Source: Alkalinema sp. CACIAM 70d (GTDB lineage Bacteria; Cyanobacteriota; Cyanobacteriia; Leptolyngbyales; Leptolyngbyaceae). Taken from it: DNA of 64,000 nt. The notes beneath the pieces were generated by a model, which saw only the letters and a program-made list of their open reading frames with translations, was not told where the DNA came from and did not search any database. A program made the position numbers and the translations under genes. Every line of letters starts with the position of its first letter. The first letter of the stretch is position 1. The stretch lies in NCBI GenBank assembly GCA_002148405.1, contig MUGG01000029.1, forward strand, positions 1 to 64,000, written 5' to 3'. This document shows positions 27,388 through 37,200 of the stretch, in pieces.

Positions 27388-27888
27388 TTAGTGGCTGTAG
27401 AGTTCTGGAATGCAGTCAGGTCGGAGAAAATAGCTCACTTCAGGGGTGTGAAATAATTCCGATCGAGGTTCTCCCCAGAAGTAGGAAAATTTCATCCCCC
27501 CATCGATTCCTGTTCCCTGCACGGTATGTTGCCAACATTCCGGTGTGGGTTGTTCAGCCCGCAGCAGAAAACAGTGGCGATAGGAAATTTGTTTACGGGG
27601 CAAGCGCCAACACATTTCAGCAATGCCTAATTTGCGAATGATGGTTAGATTGCTCAAACCTGATTCCTCCCAAATCTCCCGATGCAGAGCCGCTTCGATC
27701 GATTCGTCAGGTTCTACGCCACCGCCTGGAAGCTGAATGGGGGCTTCTGCGCAATCTGGATGCTGGAACATGAGAAGTTGCTGCTGGCCGAGGGAATTTT
27801 GACGGAGGATGTAGGCTGTAACCCGAATGGTGGTTTTAATCTCCCCTAAATTTTCGGGTTGTTCGAGATCGGTGGATTGAAGATTCAT
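27388..27888 (-). CDS. Nudix hydrolase
   Basis: 166 residues with a full Nudix box GGGVEPDESIEAALHREIWE followed by ESGL, which fits the consensus Gx5Ex7REUxEExGU. The domain hydrolyses nucleoside diphosphates linked to another moiety; the substrate cannot be read from sequence. The N-terminal strand TTIRVTAYILRQNS and the C-terminal half are ordinary. It is 147 bp upstream of the photolyase gene on the same strand, so a shared transcript and a nucleotide-damage role are possible but unproven. Confidence 0.88.
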   Translation of the reverse strand: MNLQSTDLEQPENLGEIKTTIRVTAYILRQNSLGQQQLLMFQHPDCAEAPIQLPGGGVEPDESIEAALHREIWEESGLSNLTIIRKLGIAEMCWRLPRKQISYRHCFLLRAEQPTPECWQHTVQGTGIDGGMKFSYFWGEPRSELFHTPEVSYFLRPDCIPELYSH

Positions 27889-28034
27889 TGTGAATGATAG
27901 CTTCGATAGAATGAGTAACAGAAATAGATGGGTATTTAAAGGAAGACATTTGATAATCTATGCCCCTAGGGTTGATGAAGCTAATCGAGGTGCCTGTAGT
28001 CTTATGAAACTAGCAGGACACCTGAGTTTAAGCA

Positions 28035-28253
28035 TTAGCGTTGGCGTTCGCGGCTTAATATGCTGATGTATTGTCCGTCGGAATGGATGATTTTCATGGG
28101 TTTACTCCAGTGAATCCGATCGGCAATTCGGTGGGCATGGAATTGATTAATCGTGTCTTGAATGAATGCTTTGTGACCGATTAAGTGGATCTGTAACCGT
28201 TGGGGGCCATGTTCGATCGAGCGATCGCTCCGATCGCTAGTCTCTTTCGCCAT
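28035..28253 (-). CDS. Small conserved protein of unknown function (paralogue B)
   Basis: 72 residues from ATG 28253, preceded by AAGGAGAAGCTCACAAG. It begins MAKETSDRSDRS with a charged, probably flexible segment, followed by RLQIHLIGHKAFIQDTIN, DRIHWSKPMK and the ending GQYISILSRERQR. It is the most complete of three paralogues in the window and shares its leader with them. The frame stays open upstream to 28460 by chance; the conserved ribosome-binding site and alignment with the other copies support this start. No function is known. Confidence 0.7.
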   Translation of the reverse strand: MAKETSDRSDRSIEHGPQRLQIHLIGHKAFIQDTINQFHAHRIADRIHWSKPMKIIHSDGQYISILSRERQR

Positions 28254-28560
28254 CTTGTGAGCTTCTCCTTGTTGCGGATTTAAGAAGCCCCAAAATTTAG
28301 AGCCACCCCGTTTGACATCACAAACAAGAGTGGCTCGGTCAGATGTTAAAATCCTCATCAAGCCTCCTGGCTGCGTCTTCAGCGAGGGGGAATAGCTACC
28401 CATAGCTGCTCTAACAACTGTGGGTAGTGCCCTAAATTTTTGGGAACCCAGCGACCCCATGCTTCATGCCGTACCGTCAATCGTAAGCCCAACTGAAAGA
28501 AGGATGTCCACGGCGATCGCTATGACTGAACAGCCTACGGAGAAACCCTAGGAAAGTCAA
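28254..28560 (-). promoter_or_regulatory. Conserved structured leader upstream of small protein B
   Basis: In the sense direction: a hairpin at 28396-28427 with perfect arms CTACCCA and TGGGTAG, then CCAGGAGGCTTGATGAGG and ATTTTAACATCTGACC, then a hairpin at 28300-28336 whose outer arms are GAGCCACTC and GGGTGGCTC-like and whose inner arms are GTTTG and CAAAC. Compared with copies A and C, arm changes keep pairing through G-U wobble. A run AAATTTTGGGGCTTCTTAA and the ribosome-binding site follow. Similarity to copy C extends up to about 28515 and includes a short reading frame. Confidence 0.5.
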
Positions 28561-28938
28561 CCCCAGCGGAAAAAATTTACGAAACACAACTTAGGTTTAC
28601 AGACATAGTTCGATCGTTCCAGTACGGTTTATTCGTCTCGATCGGGATACTAGGCAGGACTTACGCAGTTGGAAGCAGGAAATGAGGAGCCGCTAAATAA
28701 GCTCGAATAGCAGCACGATTGCTATCTTGGCGTCGTACTAGCTCACCCCTGTGGCGAACCCATGCAGTTCCAAGCGTAAAAAGGTACGAATGGTTAAGCC
28801 AACGATCTTGAAGACTTTGACCCATCCATACCCTGTAACGGACGATTTCCGCTACCGTCTGGGTTGACATGATGGCGAACCCCAACCCCTAAACCTTTAG
28901 CGTAGGATAGAGCTTGGGTTTCATCTTGGAGAACTGCT
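28561..28938. other. Gene-free stretch before the M3 peptidase gene
   Basis: No supported gene. A minus-strand frame at 28661-28867 has no recognisable features. The word CAGGACTTACGCAGT at 28655 resembles end sequences often seen beside cyanobacterial insertion elements, so a remnant is possible but unproven. Confidence 0.35.
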
Positions 28939-30792
28939 GTGTCAAATCTGCCATCCGCCCCCTCGCCCACTGCCAACCCCGCCTTGCAGCAAACCTGGGA
29001 CAACCGCCAGTTTTACAGCAGCAGTGCAGATCCGCAGATTGCCGCCACCGTCGAGCAACTCCAAGGCGCGATCGCCCACCTTGCCGAACAATGCACCCCC
29101 TTCAGCCTGCACATCGCCACCGCTGCAACCGTGGCCCCAGAGCAGTTCGACCCCCTCCTGCAACAAGTCAAAACCGTGCACCAACGGCGGACGGAGCTTC
29201 GCAACCAACTGAGCAACCTGCGCACCTTCATCTCCTCCATCCTCAGCGTCGATGCCCAAGACGCTCGCGCCCGCGAATGGAAACCCACCCTCCAACAACT
29301 CTCCGCCGAATTTAGCCAAGCCACGAAACCCCTGGAAGTGTTTCTCCTGCGGGTCAATGACGCCTTCATCCAAGAACTGATTCGCGATCCGCTGCTGGAA
29401 GAACTCAGCTTTTCCCTACACCACGATCGCCAACTGCAAGACCAACTGCTCAGCCTAGAAGAAGAACAGTTGGTAACGGGACTGGCGGTCAACGGCCTAC
29501 ATAGCTGGGGCAACCTGTACACCGAACTGGCAGGTAACTTGCAATGTCAGGTGAATGGCGAATCGATCGGCCTTGCGAAAGCCTTTAACCTACAAAGTTC
29601 CCCCGATCGTGACCTGCGATCGGCCGCATGGCACGGCACCCAAGCCGCCTGGGAGAGCCAAGCGGGCACCGTCGCCGCCATCCTCAACGCGATCAACGGC
29701 TGGCGCTTACAGGAGAGCAAACAGCGCAGCAAAATTCGGCCTCTGCATTACCTAGACAAAAGCTGCCACCAAAGCTGCATCGATCGCGCCACCCTGGATG
29801 CCCTGATGGAAACCACCTACCAACGGCGATCGATCGGCCAGCGTGCCCTCAAGGCCATGGGTCAGGTGCTGCAAGTGGAAGCGATGCAACCGTGGGATTT
29901 ATTTGCCCCGGCACCCGCCCCTGGGGAAACGACTTCGATTACGTTTGAAGGCGCGATCGATCTGATTGCCAACGCCTTCCGCCAACTCACCCTGGCCATG
30001 GGCGACTTTGCCGTGATGATGGCCGAAAAAGGCTGGATCGACGCCAAGCCCACACCCCACCGCGCCACGGGAGCCTATTGCACCGGATTTGCTGAACCCC
30101 GCCAGCCACGCATCTTCATGACCTTCGACGGCAGTATGACCAATGTGCTAACCCTCGCCCACGAACTGGGTCATGCGTGGCACAACTGGGTCATGCGCGA
30201 TCTGCCGCCCTACAAAACCTACTACTCCATGACGCTGGCTGAAACGGCGAGCATTTTTGCTGAAACCCTGGTGCGGGATGCCCTCCTAGCCCAAGCGAGT
30301 ACTACGGCGGAAAAACTCGCGATCGCCTGGGAAGATGGCACCGCCGCCGCGACCTTTTTGCTGAATATTCCCGCCCGCTTCACCTTTGAGCAAGCTTTGG
30401 TGGAACGGCGCAAACAGGGATTTGTCATTGCCGATACGCTGAAAACGATGATGCGCGACAGTTGGCAGCATTGGTACGAAGATAGCTTGGCCAGCTATGA
30501 CGAGCTATTTTGGGCCAGTAAGCTGCATTTCTCCATGTCTGGCTTGGGCTTTTACAACTATCCCTATCTGTTTGGTTATTTATTTAGCCTCGGCATCTAC
30601 GCCCAAAAAGAACGCTACGGCGAGACGTTTAATCAGCTCTACACCAACCTTCTGCGGGATACGGGCAGCATGACTGCTGAAGCGGTGGTGCAAACCCACC
30701 TGAACCAAGACATCCGCCAACCGGAATTTTGGCAGGCCAGTTTGGATATCGTCGATCGGAGTATTAGCCGTTTAGAAGCTCTGGCTGCTTAG
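28939..30792 (+). CDS. M3-family oligoendopeptidase (PepF-like)
   Basis: 617 residues starting with GTG 28939; GGAG at 28927-28930 supports this start. The zinc site is TLAHELGHAWHNWVM (HExxH, with the third ligand Glu in TLAETASIFAETLV). The helical N-terminal half and the C-terminal LFGYLFSLGIYAQKE segment match oligoendopeptidase F-type M3 enzymes, cytoplasmic peptidases that degrade short peptides. Length is typical. No neighbouring gene shares its direction closely enough to form an operon; the next gene begins 141 bp downstream. Confidence 0.9.
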   Translation: MSNLPSAPSPTANPALQQTWDNRQFYSSSADPQIAATVEQLQGAIAHLAEQCTPFSLHIATAATVAPEQFDPLLQQVKTVHQRRTELRNQLSNLRTFISSILSVDAQDARAREWKPTLQQLSAEFSQATKPLEVFLLRVNDAFIQELIRDPLLEELSFSLHHDRQLQDQLLSLEEEQLVTGLAVNGLHSWGNLYTELAGNLQCQVNGESIGLAKAFNLQSSPDRDLRSAAWHGTQAAWESQAGTVAAILNAINGWRLQESKQRSKIRPLHYLDKSCHQSCIDRATLDALMETTYQRRSIGQRALKAMGQVLQVEAMQPWDLFAPAPAPGETTSITFEGAIDLIANAFRQLTLAMGDFAVMMAEKGWIDAKPTPHRATGAYCTGFAEPRQPRIFMTFDGSMTNVLTLAHELGHAWHNWVMRDLPPYKTYYSMTLAETASIFAETLVRDALLAQASTTAEKLAIAWEDGTAAATFLLNIPARFTFEQALVERRKQGFVIADTLKTMMRDSWQHWYEDSLASYDELFWASKLHFSMSGLGFYNYPYLFGYLFSLGIYAQKERYGETFNQLYTNLLRDTGSMTAEAVVQTHLNQDIRQPEFWQASLDIVDRSISRLEALAA

Positions 30793-30933
30793 GGGGTAGA
30801 CATCAAAGCATTTTTAGTGATCGAACTGAGTGTTTCTCCAAGTCTCTATGGATTTAGGACGCAAAGCTCTCAGGCTACTTTGTTTTGGGTGAAAACCTGA
30901 AAAGATAAGAGTCTAAGCTGTAGTGAGACACCC

Positions 30934-31743
30934 ATGATCGATTTTTGGACTCAAGTATTAGAAACGGCTCAGACCGTGACCCAGCAGGTGGGCGATCGCT
31001 TGCTTCAGGATTTTGGGCATATGCAGGCGATCGAAAAAGCCGATGGCTCCCTCGTCACCCAATCCGATCAGTGGGCCGATGGGGAATTACGGCGATTGCT
31101 GCGAGCGGCCTTTCCTGACCATGGGGTCCTCAGCGAAGAAACCGTCCATATCCTCCCGCCCAACGAATGGTGCTGGATTATCGATCCAATCGACGGCACC
31201 ACCAACTTTACGCGCGGCCTGCCCATCTGGGGGATTTCGATCGGACTGCTCTATCGCGGCACTCCCGTCTTCGGCTATGTCCATGTTCCGTCCCTGGGGC
31301 AATCCTTTTACGGTTACTGGGCAGGCAACTCCGGCCTTGAGATGCCCACGGGAGCCTTTTGCAACGGTGAGCCCATCCAAGTCTCCGGTGATGCCCTCAG
31401 CGGTACTCAGTTTTTCAATCTCTGCGCCCGCAGCATTGGTGTCTTCAAAAATCCCATTCCCGCTAAAGTCCGCATGTTAGGGGTGGCCACCTACAATGTC
31501 CTGACGGTTGCCATGGGAGCTGCCCTGGGGGGCGTAGAAGCCACACCCAAAATTTGGGACATTGCCGCCACTTGGCCGATCGTTCAAGCTGCAGGGGGAA
31601 CCTGGAAATTCCTCAGCGAAGAACCCGCCTTTCCCCTCCATCCTGGTGAAAATTATGGATCCCATGCCTATCCTACCCTCGTTGTCAGTCACCCAGACTT
31701 GCTAGCCGTGTTTGAACCCCTGGTGCGCCAAGGACTCGCGTGA
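30934..31743 (+). CDS. Inositol monophosphatase-family phosphatase
   Basis: 269 residues with the Mg-dependent phosphatase motifs: LSEETVH (metal-binding Glu), WIIDPIDGTTNFTRGLPIWG (motif DPxDGT) and TPKIWDIAATWPIVQAAGG (motif WDxAA). The family covers inositol-1-phosphatase, histidinol-phosphatase and PAP phosphatase; the substrate cannot be fixed from sequence. Position and size resemble the cyanobacterial SuhB-like enzymes. The gene is intact and followed by rplI after 143 bp. Confidence 0.88.
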   Translation: MIDFWTQVLETAQTVTQQVGDRLLQDFGHMQAIEKADGSLVTQSDQWADGELRRLLRAAFPDHGVLSEETVHILPPNEWCWIIDPIDGTTNFTRGLPIWGISIGLLYRGTPVFGYVHVPSLGQSFYGYWAGNSGLEMPTGAFCNGEPIQVSGDALSGTQFFNLCARSIGVFKNPIPAKVRMLGVATYNVLTVAMGAALGGVEATPKIWDIAATWPIVQAAGGTWKFLSEEPAFPLHPGENYGSHAYPTLVVSHPDLLAVFEPLVRQGLA

Positions 31744-31886
31744 TCTCCTCGTGTGATCGCCAAGCCACATTTCACCAAGCTCTTCCAAAAAGATCTCCTC
31801 TCTGGTATCCTTAGATATTTGGCTGCGAAAAATTGGCTTAGAGATTTCTCCGCAGAGACGGAAACAAGCGTTAAGTAGGAACGATC

Positions 31887-32345
31887 ATGGCAAAACGGGT
31901 TCAAGTCGTCCTCACCAAGGACGTGAGCAAACTGGGCAAACTGGGTGATGTGGTGGATGTGGCTCCTGGCTACGCACGGAACTACCTCTTCCCCCAAAAG
32001 GTTGCCACCAATGTGACCCCCGGCATCCTCAAACAGGTTGAGCGCCGGAAGGAACTGGAGCGTCAGCGGTTGGCTGAGCTGAAAGTGGAAGCGCTGAAGC
32101 AGAAAGAAGCGTTGGAAAAAGCAGGTACGCTGTCGATCGCTAAGCAAGTGGGCGAAAACGACGCGATCTTTGGGACAGTGACCAACCAAGAAATCGCTGA
32201 AGCGATCAAGGCTGCCGCCAATATCGAACTCGATCGGCGGGACATCGAAGTGCCTGAAGTCAAAAAACTGGGCGAATACAACGCTGAAATCAAACTGCAC
32301 CCCGAAGTATCTGTCTCCGTGGCCTTTGCAGTGGTTGCACCGTAG
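31887..32345 (+). CDS. rplI: 50S ribosomal protein L9
   Basis: 152 residues. The N-terminal RNA-binding domain reads [36 protein letters not shown] (the GYARNYL(F/I)P signature). A long connecting helix rich in Lys/Glu/Arg follows (residues ~45-75), then the C-terminal domain ([30 protein letters not shown]). It binds 23S rRNA in the large subunit. TAGGA precedes ATG 31887. A terminator-like hairpin follows the gene. Confidence 0.97.
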   Translation: MAKRVQVVLTKDVSKLGKLGDVVDVAPGYARNYLFPQKVATNVTPGILKQVERRKELERQRLAELKVEALKQKEALEKAGTLSIAKQVGENDAIFGTVTNQEIAEAIKAAANIELDRRDIEVPEVKKLGEYNAEIKLHPEVSVSVAFAVVAP

Positions 32346-32461
32346 TTGTTGCGCAATCCGGTTGATTTAACTCGCTAAATAGGACGGGTTTATATCCTCC
32401 CATTAGACAAGCCTAAGTCAGCCGGAAGGCAGTTCGTTGAGATTTAATTTTGCTTGGAGAC

Positions 32462-32505
32462 TCCCCTCAGTGTTCTTTACGATCGCTCAGGGGATTTTTC
32501 TTATT
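32462..32505 (+). terminator. Probable Rho-independent terminator after rplI
   Basis: CCCCTCAG and CTCAGGGG form a stem of at least five base pairs around a ~20-base loop, followed by ATTTTTCTT. It lies 117 bp past the rplI stop and before the purE ribosome-binding site. Confidence 0.45.
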
Positions 32506-32539
32506 CAGTTATGACAGGGAGACATTACAGGGAGAGACT

Positions 32540-33073
32540 ATGACAAACCCGATGGAACCTGCGATCGTCGGCATCATTATGGGTAGCGATTCCGATTTGC
32601 CCACAATGCAAGCCGCGATTGCGGTGTGTGAAGAATTTGGCATTGCCCATGAAGTGGCGATCGTCTCGGCCCACCGCACTCCGGAACGTATGGTGGAATA
32701 TGCCCAAACCGCTCATACACGCGGGATTAAGGTGATTATTGCCGGAGCAGGTGGCGCGGCCCATTTACCGGGAATGGTGGCCTCTCTGACGCCGTTACCT
32801 GTGATTGGTGTGCCCGTGATGACCCGTACTTTACAGGGAGTAGATTCCCTCTATTCCATCGTGCAAATGCCAGCGGGCATTCCAGTAGCCACGGTGGCGA
32901 TCGGCAATGCGCGGAATGCGGGGCTGTTAGCTGTGCGGATTCTGGCGGCTCACGATGCGGCTCTATTGGAAAAAGTGATGGCTTACCAGACCAGCCTGAA
33001 AGACATGGTTATGGAAAAACAAGCCAAACTGGATCAAGTCGGCTATCAGCAATACTTGCAGGGCATGGCCTAG
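32540..33073 (+). CDS. purE: N5-carboxyaminoimidazole ribonucleotide mutase
   Basis: 177 residues from ATG 32540, preceded by AGGGAGAGACT. Hallmarks are [16 protein letters not shown] (phosphate-binding), [14 protein letters not shown] (catalytic His), [20 protein letters not shown] and [20 protein letters not shown]. It converts N5-CAIR to CAIR in purine synthesis, working with PurK, which is not in the window. Length and motifs are standard for class I PurE. It converges with the TPR gene 12 bp away. Confidence 0.97.
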   Translation: MTNPMEPAIVGIIMGSDSDLPTMQAAIAVCEEFGIAHEVAIVSAHRTPERMVEYAQTAHTRGIKVIIAGAGGAAHLPGMVASLTPLPVIGVPVMTRTLQGVDSLYSIVQMPAGIPVATVAIGNARNAGLLAVRILAAHDAALLEKVMAYQTSLKDMVMEKQAKLDQVGYQQYLQGMA

Positions 33074-33085
33074 GGGGGCGTTGGG

Positions 33086-34192
33086 TTAGCCGCTGGGTTG
33101 GGATTGCAACTTCCGCAGCACCGCCGATCGATTCTTGAGGGCGATCGGATCATCGGGACGTAGTTCCAGCACTTTGTCGTAACTTTTGAGGGCGGCTTCA
33201 AACTGACCAAGGCTAACGAGTAAGCCGCCTCGATTATTCCACGCCCGGAAATCAGTGGGGCGTAACTCCAAGGCTCGATCGTAGCTGACTAGGGCTTCTT
33301 CCAGGCGATTGATGGTTTTTAAGATCACGCCTCGGTTGTACCAAGCTTCATAGTAGTTCGGTTGGATATCCAGCGCCTTGTCAAAGCTGGCCAGGGCCGT
33401 TTCATAGTCCTCAAGACGCATGCAGGAAAAGCCTTGGCCATACCAAGCCGCCGCGTAGTCGGGATAGAGTTTAATCGCTTTCTGATAGCAATCGATCGCG
33501 GGTTCGTGGCGGTTCATTTGCTTCAAAGCTAACCCACGGTGGTACCAAATATGGGGGTCTTCAATATCGATCGCAAGAGCTTGGGCATAGCTAGATGCTG
33601 CGGCTTCGTAGTCTCCCAGACAGAGTAAAGAGTTCCCCCGACCACTGAGGGCATCTGGATTATCTGGATTCATTTCCAGCGCGCGGTTGAAGTGGGTAAT
33701 GGCTCCTTCGTAGCGGCCTGTAGCATAGAGTGCCGCCCCTTGGAGATACCAGGCTTCAGCGGATTGCGGATCTAAATCTAATGCTTTAGATAAGTAGGGA
33801 ATCGCTTCTTCATAGCGTTCGATCGTATAGAGCGAGAGGCCCAAACTGTAGTGGGTATTGGGATAGTTGGGTTGCAGTTGCAAGACACGCTGGAAACTCA
33901 GAATCGCATCGGCGTACTGGCCCGCTACATGGGCAATCCAGCCCCGTTGGTACTGCAAGTAGGGCGAGGAAGGATGGGCTGTCAGCGCTTTGTTGAGGCA
34001 GGTCATGGCAGCTTCCTGCTGGCCAGCATTCAGCAACGTGCTGGCTTTTTCGCTCCAAGCAATCAAGGAGTCGGGTCGTACCTCAAGAACGCGGTTGAAG
34101 CAGTCGATCGCAGCGGAATAATCACCCTTTTGACTTAGGGTGAGAGCCTGTTCAAGGAGGCTATCAGCATTAACATCTTGCGTTTGCACCAT
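33086..34192 (-). CDS. Tetratricopeptide-repeat protein
   Basis: 368 residues made almost entirely of about ten TPR units, with repeats such as YAAAWYGQGFSCMRLEDYET and FRAWNNRGGLLVSLGQFEAA (W/Y-x3-G..L...G.Y..A pattern). There is no signal peptide or catalytic domain, so it is a cytoplasmic protein-protein interaction scaffold. It lies 102 bp downstream of the AAA-WD40 gene in the same direction and may serve the same assembly, which is an inference from position only. Confidence 0.88.
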   Translation of the reverse strand: MVQTQDVNADSLLEQALTLSQKGDYSAAIDCFNRVLEVRPDSLIAWSEKASTLLNAGQQEAAMTCLNKALTAHPSSPYLQYQRGWIAHVAGQYADAILSFQRVLQLQPNYPNTHYSLGLSLYTIERYEEAIPYLSKALDLDPQSAEAWYLQGAALYATGRYEGAITHFNRALEMNPDNPDALSGRGNSLLCLGDYEAAASSYAQALAIDIEDPHIWYHRGLALKQMNRHEPAIDCYQKAIKLYPDYAAAWYGQGFSCMRLEDYETALASFDKALDIQPNYYEAWYNRGVILKTINRLEEALVSYDRALELRPTDFRAWNNRGGLLVSLGQFEAALKSYDKVLELRPDDPIALKNRSAVLRKLQSQPSG

Positions 34193-34294
34193 AGCGCAGG
34201 AATGGGGTTTCGGAGATGGGAGGGCAACGTTATGGTGTAAGAATGCCCAAGTCTAGCCCAAAATTCGCAAGGCTCGACGATTCTATGGGGTATC

Positions 34295-37200
34295 CTAGGG
34301 GTTCCGTGGGAACTGGCATAATTGGCGCTCCTGCTCTGTAAACTGAGGACTGGTTCGCAGATAACTTCTAACCCAGTTACAGGCTGTCTCCAATTCATTG
34401 AGGGTCTGAATCCTCGGTAAGTCCCACAAAACGACAGTACTGTCATCACTGCCAGACACTAAACGCTTTCCATCGGGCGTAAAGGCAAGACTGGCAACAA
34501 TTCCATGGTGCCCTGGCAAAGTTCTGAGTAACTGTCCACGGAGATTCCAGAGCTTAACCGTGTTATCGACCCCGGCGGTGGCGATCGTGCTGCCATCGGG
34601 ACTAAATGCAATCCGAGTGATGCCTTGGCTCTGGGTCACGACCGTTTGGATCAAACTGCCATCGGGTCGCCACAGTTTGAAGGTATCGTCGCGGCTGGCA
34701 GTCGCCACCATTTGACCATCGGGACTAAAGGCCACCCCCCAGACAGTCCCTTGTCCCCGGAGAGTGGCGATCGGTTTGCCGTCGATCGACCAGAGCTTGG
34801 CCGTCCCATCTTCACTAGCGGAGGCCAAGCGCTTGCCATCAGGACTGAAGGCTAACTTCCAGATGCGTTCTTTGTGGGCTTTAATGCTGTGGAGCAATTG
34901 GCCGTCGATCGACCAAAATTTAATCGTCTTGTCATCCCCCGCAGATACAATCGTTTGACCATCAGGACTGATGGCGACAGCATACAGACTGGCCTTGTGC
35001 CCCTTAAAGGATCTCAGCAATCGAATTTGAGGTTTGCCGCGATCGCCCAAATCCCACAATTGCACCTTCAGGCTATTCCCCACCGTAATCATCTGCTGGC
35101 TATCTGGACTGAAAGCCACACTCCGAAGTCCAGAGTCCACGTTCTGAAGCGTCTGGATGAGTCTCCCATCCGTATGCCAAAGTTTGAGAGTATCATCACC
35201 ACTCACTGTTGCAATGAGTTTGCCATTGGGGCTAGTTGCCAATTCCCAAATGATATCTTGATGGCCATTCATTGGAGTCAATAAATATTGGTTCCGTTGC
35301 CAGAGCTTAACTAAGGTATCATCGCTGGCCGATGCCGCCATCCAGCCATTGGGGCTCAAGGCCACATCCCGAATCACCGCATTATGTTGCTTAAGATTGC
35401 GGATAAAGGTACCATCGGATTTCCAAATTTTGACCCAATTATCAGTACCGCTGGTAGCAATGTATTCCCCGTTGCGACTACAAGCCACGCCGAGCATAGG
35501 ATGGGTACCTACCAGGGTTCTCACCAAGGTGCCATCAACTCGCCAGATTTTTGCAGTCCGATCGCCACTGGCAGAAACAAACAAATTTGACGCTTGGCAT
35601 AACGCGATATCCCACACCGCATTTTGGTGATCGGTTTGGGTTTTGAGTAGTTTGCCATCTACAGTCCAAAATCGCACCGTACGATCGACGCCAACAGAGA
35701 CAAGGTATCGACTATCCGCACTAAAGGCTACCCCCCAAACCGCTTTTTCATGCCCCTTTAGAGTGGCGTACAAGCTACCATCTAGGTGCCAAATTTTAAT
35801 GTTGCGACTGCCACTGGCGGAGGCCAGCAACTGCCCATTGGGACTGAAGGCAACCCCCCACACAGGCGCTGGATGCCCTTGGATGGTTTTTACCAAGGTG
35901 CCATCTACACGCCAAAGGTTGATCGTGCCATCTAAGCCTCCGGTCACGAGGTACTGGCTATCTGGCCCAAAGGCGAGGCGATGGATGGTGGCTGAATGGG
36001 GCAATGTGTTGAGAAGCGTGCCATCTTGCCGCCAAATTTTGACCGTTTTATCGTTACTACCCGTAGCAATAAACTGTCCGTCGGGACTGATATCCACCGT
36101 CAGCACGCCCCCTTGGTGTCCCCGCAGTTGGTTAAATTCGTTGGTGTTGTAGATTGCTTGCTGGAGGACGGTATCTACTTGGGTCTTGGTAGCAGGATCG
36201 ATCGGCCCATCGTTAAGACGTTGCAGTTCTTGGAGTCGCAGCTTTGCCTTAATCGCATCGATCATGGCATCCAGTTGACGATCGGAGGCAAACAACCCCT
36301 GGGAGGAGGAGGCGAGGGCTTTAACTTCGTTCAATTTAGCTTGGTAGGCATTCCTGATCGCTTGGCGGGACTGCAAGAATGCAGTGAGTCCTAAAACTAA
36401 AGAAATGCATAACCCAATGGTCACAGCGCCCAGAAAAGACTGCTGGAGTTTAGCGGCTTTTGTTACTGCGAGTAATTCCGACTCCACAGCCTTGGCCCGA
36501 TCGGCTTCAAGAATCTGCTGCATTTCCCAGCGATCGTACTTTTCGCTTGCTGCCAGGAATTGATAATCCAAATCGCTTAAGCTCTGGGTTTGGCTCCATA
36601 TCTGGGCATCCATCAACGCTTGGCCGCGCAACAACCGAGACTCATCCAACTGCTCAGAGGCAACCCAGGCCCTAAAGGCTTCATCATAGGGGCGTAATTT
36701 ACTGAGCTGCTGGCAAACCCAACTGGGTGTAAATACCTGCCGATAAATCAGATTTTTGACCCGAAGGCGGTTTTGCCGTTTTTCAATTAATCCCGTTAAG
36801 AGGAGTTCGTTTTCTTCAGGACTACCGGTGCTTAATTGACCGACGCCTTCTTGATTTTTGCGGTTTTGATCTTCAGCTTCCAGAATGTGTTGATATAGCC
36901 CTAGGAGTCTTGAGGTCGTTTGTGGATTTTGTAGCAGACGATCGCGAATGGTTTTTAAATGTTCGGGTTCATCCTGACTTTCCCAGCGATCGAGAATACG
37001 GCTTTGCACAACCGCATCTACCCAATTTTGTAGGTATTTGGGAGAGAGAGAATCAGTGGATTCTTGAGAGAAGTCCTGCATTGTAACGTAGTTGCAGGTT
37101 CTCATCAAATGACATAACTTTTGGGTCAAAAAGGGTTGTCCATTTGTCCAATAAAGAATCCGTTCCAGAATGACCTTAGGATCGGCAAATTCCAATAGCC

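Noticed and set aside
28254..28460. N-terminal extension of small protein B by 69 codons
   Set aside because: Copies A and C lack this extension in phase, and a strong ribosome-binding site sits before ATG 28253.
28661..28885. Minus-strand 69-74 codon frame upstream of the M3 peptidase
   Set aside because: No ribosome-binding site, motif or paralogue; at most a mobile-element remnant.
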